DNA of 51,246 nt from Caldalkalibacillus thermarum (GTDB taxonomy: Bacteria > Bacillota > Bacilli > Caldalkalibacillales > Caldalkalibacillaceae). The position numbers and the translations under genes were made by a program. Each line of letters opens with the position of its first letter. Within the stretch, counting starts at the first letter, position 1. The stretch lies in NCBI RefSeq assembly GCF_014644735.1, contig NZ_BMKZ01000021.1, positions 1 to 51,246 on the forward strand. Direction: 5' to 3'. Under the pieces are notes generated by a model, which had not been told where the DNA came from, did no database searches, and saw nothing but the letters and a program-made list of their open reading frames with translations. Below are positions 38,230 through 43,773 of the stretch, in pieces.

Positions 38230-38934
38230 TCACAAATTCTGTTTTTCCAGCCACTTCTTCTCCGCTTCCGCCAATTGCAGATATTGGGGAGCAAAAGCAT
38301 GGATATTTCGTTGTGCTTCTGCTCTGTAATGCCAAGCCAGTTCAGCCAGTGAACGTCCCCGGGAATAGCTGTCACTCTCCGGGGCATAGTGTGCCCGGTC
38401 TCCCAACACTTTGGCAATCGCATGACGATGAACCGGCACACCTTCTCCTATAAATAAAAAGGGACCTTCTCCCGCCTGCTGAACTTCCTCCAAGAACTGC
38501 TGCAGGGGCTGAATGCGGTCTTTCGCCACCGGTTTGGCCAGATGGTCTTCAGGCTTATAGATCCCCCCGTAGACATGTTCCCGCCTGGCGTCAAATATGG
38601 GAACGATGAAACCTTTAAAATCTGTCCTGTTTTGGGCTATGGTCTGCAAGCTGGATAAACCGAGTATGGGCCGCTGCAGGCTCCAGGCCAGGGTTTTGGC
38701 TGTGGTGACGCCGATGCGCACACCCGTGTACGAACCCGGGCCATGGGCGACAGCTACAAGATCCAGGTCGGAAGGTTTTAAGTCCAGTCCAGCCAGCAGC
38801 TGTTCAATGGCCGGCATCAGGCGCAAAGAATGATTTTTTTGCACATAGGTGTTAAACTCTCCCAGGAGGCGTCCATTGTCCGTCACACCAACAGCCAAGG
38901 CCCAGGTTGATGTATCCATGGCTAATATCTTCAT
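38230..38934 (-). CDS. tsaB: tRNA t6A synthesis protein TsaB
   Basis: 234 residues, an inactive ASKHA homologue of TsaD that holds the complex. Start MKILAMDTSTWALAVGVTD, then AHGPGSYTGVRIGVTTAKTLAW. It overlaps tsaE by 4 bases (ATGA). RimI follows after 79 bp. Confidence 0.93.
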   Translation of the reverse strand: MKILAMDTSTWALAVGVTDNGRLLGEFNTYVQKNHSLRLMPAIEQLLAGLDLKPSDLDLVAVAHGPGSYTGVRIGVTTAKTLAWSLQRPILGLSSLQTIAQNRTDFKGFIVPIFDARREHVYGGIYKPEDHLAKPVAKDRIQPLQQFLEEVQQAGEGPFLFIGEGVPVHRHAIAKVLGDRAHYAPESDSYSRGRSLAELAWHYRAEAQRNIHAFAPQYLQLAEAEKKWLEKQNL

Positions 38935-39398
38935 GCCAACACCTCTTTAACCAGCTTGACAAAACGTTCTCCGTGCGGAATCAAATAAATGTTCCGCTCC
39001 GTTTCCCCGCGCTTTTCGATACGGATGTGTAAACGCTCCTCAGGCAGATGGGACGTAATCTGTTCTGGCCATTCGATCACCGTCACACCGTCTCCGTAAA
39101 CATACTCCTCTAGACCAAAATCTTCCGTTTCATCTTCCAAGCGATAGGCATCTATATGATAAAGGGGGAATTGGGTCCCTTGATATTCTTTTATAATGGT
39201 AAAAGTGGGACTGTTTACATTCCGTTTCACTCCCAAGCCACGGGCCAGCCCTTGAACAAAACTGGTTTTACCCGCCCCTAAATCTCCGCTTAAGGTAATC
39301 ACGGCTCCCCCAGTGAGCTTGTGAGCCAAAGCCTCGGCCAAGGCCTGAGTCTGTTCAACGGAACCACTATAAAACACATATTCAGATGTTTGCATCAC
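38931..39398 (-). CDS. tsaE: tRNA t6A synthesis ATPase TsaE
   Basis: 155 residues. Walker A LSGDLGAGKTSFVQGLA, the NSPTFTIIKEY and LYHIDAYRLED motifs are present. The ATPase drives the TsaBD complex cycle. It starts right after the thiL stop. Confidence 0.94.
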   Translation of the reverse strand: MMQTSEYVFYSGSVEQTQALAEALAHKLTGGAVITLSGDLGAGKTSFVQGLARGLGVKRNVNSPTFTIIKEYQGTQFPLYHIDAYRLEDETEDFGLEEYVYGDGVTVIEWPEQITSHLPEERLHIRIEKRGETERNIYLIPHGERFVKLVKEVLA

Positions 39399-40439
39399 TT
39401 AATCCCTCTTTTGCCTGAAATGATTATACCCCATGGGATCCAGACGAACCTTGCCCTGTTTTCCTTCCAACCACACACAGCCTGTGCCTTCAGTTGTGTA
39501 ACCAATCGGGTAAAAAGGGAAATTTTGGGCCGCAAACGCTTGTTTCATGCGCTCAACTGCCTCAACGGGTGCCGTGCCTACCAAGACAAAATCCTCTCCT
39601 CCACCAAGCACCCAAGTATAAGGATCTATGCCGCGTTTGTGAGCATAGTTCAAGAGTATACGGCTGACTGGGAGCTGCTCCTTGCGAATGACCACATCGA
39701 CTCCGCTGGCTGCGGCAATCTCATTGGCTTCACTGGACAGCCCGTCGCTTACATCGTTGAGGGAAATCGCGTATTCCCGGGCAAATTGGGCCAGCAGACG
39801 CCCTTGAGCCACATGGGGCTGCGGCTGCTGATGGGCATCAAGGAGCAGTTGCAGTGCTTCTGGGAGTGGGTAACCATCAGCTGGACGCCCGTGAAGTAGA
39901 AGATCTAAACCCGCTGCAGCATTCCCCAGCTGCCCGGTGACAAACAGAATCTGTCCCGGTTTGGCCTGGGAACGGAGCAACTGGACATCTTCTTCCACCT
40001 CACCGATTGCCGTCACACTGATCACCAAATGGTCAGGAATAGAAACGGTATCCCCGCCAAGCAAGTCGACTTCAAACTGGTCGGCCAGGTGTTTCATCCC
40101 TTTATAAATCTCCAGCAGCTCATCAAGCGTCCAATCATCGGGAATGGCCAAAGATATAATAAAATAGGTGGGTCTCCCCCCCATAGCGGCAATGTCGCTC
40201 AAATTGACGGCCAAAGCTTTATAACCAATCTGCCAGCAAGACATCGTTTCCCGTTTAAAATGAATGCCTTCCACCATAGTGTCAGCCGTCACCACTTGTC
40301 CCATTCCTTCAGCTGGGCGGTAGACAGCTGCATCATCCCCGATAGGGACAAGCGTCTGTTTGGCCCGATAAGGCTTGAAATAGGAGGAAACCTCTTTAAT
40401 GAAGGCAAATTCATGATCCAGCTTTCTGTGACCCGCCAC
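39399..40439 (-). CDS. thiL: Thiamine-monophosphate kinase
   Basis: About 346 residues. Phosphorylates TMP to TPP. GIDDAAV-type motif LVPIGDDAAVYRP, VTADTMVEGIHF, and LLGGDTVS with the metal-binding aspartates. The GTG at 40439 follows GGGGGA by 6 nt; frames open up to 40490, but the probable -10 (TATAAT at 40484-40479) falls inside that extension, so it cannot all be translated. First gene of the t6A operon. Confidence 0.88.
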   Translation of the reverse strand: MAGHRKLDHEFAFIKEVSSYFKPYRAKQTLVPIGDDAAVYRPAEGMGQVVTADTMVEGIHFKRETMSCWQIGYKALAVNLSDIAAMGGRPTYFIISLAIPDDWTLDELLEIYKGMKHLADQFEVDLLGGDTVSIPDHLVISVTAIGEVEEDVQLLRSQAKPGQILFVTGQLGNAAAGLDLLLHGRPADGYPLPEALQLLLDAHQQPQPHVAQGRLLAQFAREYAISLNDVSDGLSSEANEIAAASGVDVVIRKEQLPVSRILLNYAHKRGIDPYTWVLGGGEDFVLVGTAPVEAVERMKQAFAAQNFPFYPIGYTTEGTGCVWLEGKQGKVRLDPMGYNHFRQKRD

Positions 40440-40475
40440 GACCATTCCCCCAACTTTTGAAAACATGCTTACTCT

Positions 40476-40507
40476 TTGATTATATCCCATTTAACCGGTA
40501 CAATAAA
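40476..40507. promoter_or_regulatory. Overlapping divergent promoters of thiL and the HesB-like gene
   Basis: Plus strand: TTGATT (40476-40481), 17 bp, TACAAT (40499-40504). Minus strand: TTTATT (40507-40502), 17 bp, TATAAT (40484-40479). The two overlap face to face, so they may exclude each other. Confidence 0.6.
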
Positions 40508-40534
40508 AGTGACGGGACATAAGGAGGTGGCAAT

Positions 40535-40840
40535 ATGGAGCTCCATGTGACTGAAGCAGCCTTGGCTGAGTTGCAAGATTATACCATTCCTGAAGGGAAA
40601 GGGTTGCGTATTGATGCCGAAATAACCGGTGGATGAAGCTCCACAGTGGATATACAGCTGGCTCTGGATGAGCCCAGACCCAATGATAAAATCATCAACG
40701 TTGCACATCTCACCTTTTTTATTGACCGGTTTACCCAGCGTTACATTGGCGAAAAACTCACCCTTGATTTTGATCCGGCACAGGGCTTCCGGTTATCCAA
40801 CCCCAATGAAATCTTGTGCCAAGGAATTACGATTTATTAG
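40535..40840 (+). CDS. HesB/IscA-like selenoprotein candidate, UGA at codon 34
   Basis: A 101-residue HesB-like (Fe-S biosynthesis) protein whose reading is broken only by TGA at 40634-40636. The residues around it are EITGG, the stop, then SSTVDIQLALDEPRPNDK. Relatives have cysteine at that place, so UGA would encode selenocysteine (residue 34). Frame and similarity continue cleanly to TAG at 40838-40840 (DFDPAQGFRLSNPNEILCQG). The SD AAGGAGGTG is strong and a terminator follows. A SECIS-like hairpin lies downstream. Its function in the family is not certain; it may bind or transfer iron-sulfur clusters. A plain nonsense mutation is the alternative. Confidence 0.8.
40658..40677 (+). promoter_or_regulatory. 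SECIS-like hairpin after the UGA codon
   Basis: Stem GGCTC (40660-40664) with GAGCC (40670-40674), extended by CT with AG across one bulged C. The apical loop is UGGAU, with G in its second position. The stem starts about 21 nt and the loop about 28 nt after the UGA, in the range for bacterial SECIS elements. Confidence 0.6.
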
Positions 40841-40866
40841 CACATTTAAGACATTGCACCGCGCTT

Positions 40867-40905
40867 AAAAGGGCTGCCTCAAACACTTTGAGACAGCCCT
40901 TTTTG
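40867..40905 (+). terminator. Terminator of the HesB-like gene
   Basis: AAAGGGCTGCCTCAAA pairs with TTTGAGACAGCCCTTT (one mismatch) around a short loop and is followed by T-run. It also precedes the tRNA-Gly on the opposite strand. Confidence 0.85.
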
Positions 40906-40940
40906 CATGCCAATCCGCTGTATCTTGCAAATAAAAAAAA

Positions 40941-41014
40941 TGGAGCGGGTGAGGGGAATCGAACCCCCGCTGCCAGCTTGGGAAGCTGGAGTTCTACCAC
41001 TGAACTACACCCGC
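40941..41014 (-). tRNA. tRNA-Gly (anticodon CCC)
   Basis: Acceptor stem GCGGGTG/CACCCGC, loop TTCCCAA between CCAGC and GCTGG, TTCGATT T-loop, encoded CCA. 74 nt. It is separate from the other tRNAs. Confidence 0.95.
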
Positions 41015-41090
41015 TCGCTAACCGGATCTATCACATTGCAGAATTAACTATAGCACAGGTTGATTTGAAAGTCAAATCTATTGAACTGAA

Positions 41091-41188
41091 CCTCTCGAAG
41101 TATATTTTGCCAGAAATGTGTCAATGATGCTAATAGCCTGGCCTTTTGGCCCTGGCAGCTAGATGATAATCTAGCCATCTTCGAGAGG
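41091..41188 (+). promoter_or_regulatory. Structured leader that pairs with the hydrolase ribosome site
   Basis: P1: CCTCTCGAAG (41091-41100) with CTTCGAGAGG (41179-41188), a perfect 10-bp helix whose 3' strand overlaps the SD GAGAGGAGGG (41183-41192). Inside are GCC-TGGCC/GGCC-GGC (41136-41156) and the perfect GCTAGAT/ATCTAGC hairpin (41158-41175). This makes a three-way junction. The start codon is GTG at 41198. It does not resemble a riboswitch I know. Confidence 0.6.
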
Positions 41189-41197
41189 AGGGATAGT

Positions 41198-41812
41198 GTG
41201 CGAAGGATGTTACTAAGCCTCACAGCCCTGGCGGTGATCCTGGTCGTACCTGGGATAACCAGCGCCTACATGATACAGCCTGGTGATACATTGAGTGAAC
41301 TGGCTCAAAGGTTTGGCTTAAGTGTGGATGATATCCTTAAACTTAATCCTAACATTAAGGATCCCGATCTCATTTATGCCGGTGACTCTCTGAATCTACC
41401 GGGCCGTGAGTCTGAAGCGAAACAGAGCAGGAAAAGTGGCAACAAAGTGTACAAGATGTCTGCCAAAGAAAAGGATTTGCTGGCCAGAATCGTTCACGCC
41501 GAAGCAAAAGGTGAACCTTTCGCCGGTAAGGTTGCCGTGGCCCACGTGGTTCTGAACCGGGTGGAGCACGAGGCTTTTCCGGACACCATCACCGAAGTCA
41601 TTTTTCAGCCCAGACAGTTCCAGCCAGTCTCTAATGGGGCTATTAACCAAAAGCCAGACGAAGAAGCCATCAGGGCTGTTGAGGAAGCACTAAAAACCCG
41701 CAGCAGCAGTCAGGGGTCCCTATATTTCTACAATCCCCGGACAGCTACCAATTCGTGGGTTTTTTCACGTGAGACGGTCAAAGTAATAGGCAACCATGTT
41801 TTTGCCAAATAG
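41198..41812 (+). CDS. LysM plus SleB-type cell wall hydrolase
   Basis: 204 residues. A signal-like helix (LLSLTALAVILVVPGITSA), one LysM peptidoglycan-binding repeat (MIQPGDTLSELAQRFGL to LIYAGDSLNLPG), then a hydrolase_2 (SleB/CwlJ) domain with the catalytic glutamate in RIVHAEAKGEPFAGKVAVA and NRVEHEAFPDT. It is likely to cut spore cortex. GTG start with GAGGAGGG ahead. The leader RNA can hide that site. Confidence 0.87.
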   Translation: MRRMLLSLTALAVILVVPGITSAYMIQPGDTLSELAQRFGLSVDDILKLNPNIKDPDLIYAGDSLNLPGRESEAKQSRKSGNKVYKMSAKEKDLLARIVHAEAKGEPFAGKVAVAHVVLNRVEHEAFPDTITEVIFQPRQFQPVSNGAINQKPDEEAIRAVEEALKTRSSSQGSLYFYNPRTATNSWVFSRETVKVIGNHVFAK

Positions 41813-41859
41813 TTTCATGTACCAGAAATAATAGACTTTAAGTTGTAATGACTGAATAC

Positions 41860-41935
41860 TCCACTTCTTTGTTCCGCCATCCCCTTTCCCCTTTTACATT
41901 GGGAACAGGGACAGCACAAAGAAGTGGATCTTTTT
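41860..41935 (+). terminator. Large hairpin terminator after the hydrolase gene
   Basis: TCCACTTCTTTG (41860-41871) pairs with CAAAGAAGTGGA (41917-41928); TCTTTTTG follows. The loop has GTTCC/GGAAC (41871-41875, 41902-41906). Confidence 0.6.
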
Positions 41936-42087
41936 GTGCTTGATATGGACTTCCGCTAATGATGCACAGCAAGTTCCATGATTGCTTTCCATCCCTTTTT
42001 AGCTTATTTTTTATCAAAAGGGAAAACTTATTCCATCTAAAACGAATGCCCAACCTATTGATTGGCAAGAAAGACTGAGGTGATGTA

Positions 42088-42351
42088 ATGGAAAAGGCAG
42101 TCCTTGATCGAGTAGTCGACGGAAAACATGCCGTGCTGCTGGTAGGGGATGATGAGCGGGAAGTGATGATTCCCTGTCATCAGCTCCCTCCAGGCGCAAA
42201 GAAAGGAACTTGGTTCAAGGTGACATTTCATGACGGAAACATCACATATTTAGAAATTGACGAAACTGAGACGGAAAAAGTTGAAGAAAGGATCAAGGCC
42301 AAATTAGCCAATCTGCAGCAAAAGAAAAAGAGCCATTTCAAGAAAAATTGA
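42088..42351 (+). CDS. DUF3006 protein
   Basis: 87 residues. DRVVDGKHAVLLVGDDEREVMIP and the PPGAKKGTWFKV turn match DUF3006, a small beta-rich family of unknown role. The tail is lysine rich. The SD is GAGGTGATGT before the ATG. A terminator follows. Confidence 0.8.
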   Translation: MEKAVLDRVVDGKHAVLLVGDDEREVMIPCHQLPPGAKKGTWFKVTFHDGNITYLEIDETETEKVEERIKAKLANLQQKKKSHFKKN

Positions 42352-42368
42352 ATGCATGCTATAAAAAT

Positions 42369-42400
42369 GGGGGACCTTTTGGAGTCCCCCAAGTTTTTTA
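42369..42400 (+). terminator. Terminator of the DUF3006 gene
   Basis: GGGGGAC (42369-42375) pairs with GTCCCCC (42384-42390), followed by AAGTTTTTTA. Confidence 0.9.
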
Positions 42401-42429
42401 AATCAACAACGGCGATCTAATAGCTGGCA

Positions 42430-42687
42430 CTAATGCAACTCATACCATATAAAGTTCTGGCTATCCTCCATCGTCCACTTGTCTGTTTTCACATTCCATC
42501 GTCCAGTCGCCTTCCGTTCTCCTAACTGGAGCTTACCCTCCTGTTTCAACTTCAACACAATGCGTCTGACTTCTGACTCACTCCGGCCAGTGAACCGGGC
42601 CAATTGCCGATAACCGGGTGGAACACCTTTGGAAATAATATGGTTTTCAATGATGCGCAGAATTTTGCGTTCAATGTCAGACAACAC
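42430..42687 (-). CDS. Small winged-helix DNA-binding protein
   Basis: 85 residues. MLSDIERKILRIIENHIISK then PPGYRQLARFTGRSESEVRR looks like a LexA- or MarR-like helix-turn-helix, with a beta wing (LQLGERKATGRWNVK). GTG start with GGGAGAG ahead. The target is unknown. It lies between the DUF3006 gene and the tRNA array. Confidence 0.65.
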   Translation of the reverse strand: MLSDIERKILRIIENHIISKGVPPGYRQLARFTGRSESEVRRIVLKLKQEGKLQLGERKATGRWNVKTDKWTMEDSQNFIWYELH

Positions 42688-42777
42688 GTGGCAGCTCTCC
42701 CTTCATCGCCGCTAGGATGTTTGCAAGGTGAAATGTTTTGGTTTAGTTCATACAGAACATTTGTTCTTATTAAAGGC

Positions 42778-42808
42778 ATAAATAAAATCCCTTGTCTACC
42801 AAGGGATT
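42778..42808 (-). terminator. Terminator of the tRNA array
   Basis: Minus strand AATCCCTTG/CAAGGGATT stem (42786-42794 and 42800-42808) followed by TTTTATTTAT. Confidence 0.8.
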
Positions 42809-42825
42809 CAGGACGTGATTATGTA

Positions 42826-42911
42826 TGGTGCGGTCGGTGGGATTTGAACCCACACGCCCAAAGGGCACTGCCCCCTCAAGACAGCGTGTCTGCCAGTTCC
42901 ACCACGACCGC
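42826..42911 (-). tRNA. tRNA-Leu (anticodon GAG)
   Basis: 86 nt with variable arm, acceptor GCGGTCG/CGACCGC, loop TTGAGGG, encoded CCA. Confidence 0.95.
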
Positions 42912-42938
42912 AATTGACAAGTATGCATAATATAAAGG

Positions 42939-43013
42939 TGGCTGGGCCGGCTGGATTCGAACCAGCGCATCACGGGGCCAAAACCCGTTGCCTTACCGCT
43001 TGGCTACGGCCCA
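42939..43013 (-). tRNA. tRNA-Gln (anticodon TTG)
   Basis: 75 nt, acceptor TGGGCCG/CGGCCCA, loop TTTTGGC, encoded CCA. Confidence 0.95.
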
Positions 43014-43020
43014 ATAATCA

Positions 43021-43097
43021 TGGCGGAGCTGACGGGATTCGAACCCGCGATCTCCTGCGTGACAGGCAGGCATGTTAGGCCTCTACACCACAGCTCC
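43021..43097 (-). tRNA. tRNA-Asp (anticodon GTC)
   Basis: 77 nt, acceptor GGAGCTG/CAGCTCC, loop CTGTCAC, encoded CCA. Confidence 0.95.
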
Positions 43098-43106
43098 ACC
43101 TTTAAA

Positions 43107-43183
43107 TGGTGACCCGTAGGGGATTCGAACCCCTGAATGCCGGCGTGAAAGGCCGGTGTGTTAAGCCACTTCACCAACGGGCC
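43107..43183 (-). tRNA. tRNA-Glu (anticodon TTC)
   Basis: 77 nt, acceptor GGCCCGT/ACGGGTC with one GT pair, loop CTTTCAC, encoded CCA. Confidence 0.95.
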
Positions 43184-43208
43184 ACGAGCGTTCATCATTC
43201 ATGAAGAA

Positions 43209-43301
43209 TGGCGGAGAAAGAGGGATTCGAACCCTCGCGCGGCTATTAGCCGCCTACTCCCTTAGCAGGGGAGCCCCTTCAGCCAACTTGGGTATTTCTC
43301 C
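43209..43301 (-). tRNA. tRNA-Ser (anticodon GCT)
   Basis: 93 nt with long variable arm, acceptor GGAGAAA/TTTCTCC, loop CTGCTAA, encoded CCA. Confidence 0.95.
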
Positions 43302-43306
43302 GCGCA

Positions 43307-43381
43307 TGGCTCCGCAGGTAGGATTCGAACCTACGACCAACCGGTTAACAGCCGGTTGCTCTACCACTGAGCTACTGCGGA
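43307..43381 (-). tRNA. tRNA-Asn (anticodon GTT)
   Basis: 75 nt, acceptor TCCGCAG/CTGCGGA, loop CTGTTAA, encoded CCA. First gene of the six-tRNA array. Confidence 0.95.
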
Positions 43382-43511
43382 ATAAAATCATGGTGTTTGG
43401 ATTTATTCATAGACAAAGTTCACATCCAAGTTATCTGATGTGAACATCTGTTATATTACTATGTCTTGGCCAAAAATGCAAGCCTTTTTTGTAAAAAATC
43501 GCTGGAAAATA

Positions 43512-43635
43512 AAGTGGCACCTCCGCCAGTGATGCATACACTGCCATAAGCGGAACTGTCATAAGCTGACTTGTCCTGATGCAAGTGGTCATAATTTACC
43601 AGATGACCGGAAAGTTTGTGCGGAGGTGCCACCTT
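43512..43635 (+). promoter_or_regulatory. Structured leader that masks the cmpA ribosome site
   Basis: P1 is 13 bp or more: GTGGCACCTCCGC (43514-43526) with GCGGAGGTGCCAC (43620-43632), plus AA/TT past one mismatch. The 3' strand is the SD GGAGGTG itself. Inside are CAGTG/CACTG (43527-43543), ACTTG/CAAGT (43569-43586) and GGTCAT/ATGACC (43587-43608) stems and a repeated CATAAGC. The start codon is at 43636. Confidence 0.65.
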
Positions 43636-43773
43636 ATGCCTAGATGGCTACAAAAGCAACTGCAGCGTGCCTTTTATGATAAAGATATTTATCAAATCCG
43701 CCTGCTGAACGAATGCTGGTATTTATATTACACCCGCCAGCAGTCAAAGTTTAGGCGTCACCACTTTGGTTAG
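43636..43773 (+). CDS. cmpA: Cortex morphogenetic protein CmpA
   Basis: 45 residues, MPRWLQKQLQRAFYDKD then YQIRLLNECWYLYY, recognisable as the spore quality-control protein CmpA, which with ClpXP removes SpoIVA when cortex assembly fails. It is next to tex, as in B. subtilis. An ATG further up (43579) is in the leader structure and lacks an SD. The last 23 bases overlap the end of tex on the other strand. Confidence 0.85.
   Translation: MPRWLQKQLQRAFYDKDIYQIRLLNECWYLYYTRQQSKFRRHHFG

Noticed and set aside
38151-38441. N-terminal extension of the rimI frame
   Set aside because: It lies over the end of tsaB, has no GNAT similarity, and the ATG at 38150 starts the conserved domain.
40631-40645. 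GTGGA-TGAAGC-TCCAC hairpin around the UGA as SECIS
   Set aside because: UGA is in the loop itself, unlike bacterial SECIS, which lies downstream.
41091-41188. Known c-di-AMP or c-di-GMP riboswitch
   Set aside because: The conserved core motifs of these classes are missing, although c-di-AMP riboswitches are often found before wall hydrolases.
41838-42068. 76-residue frame on the minus strand
   Set aside because: It spans the terminator hairpin, has no SD and no family resemblance.
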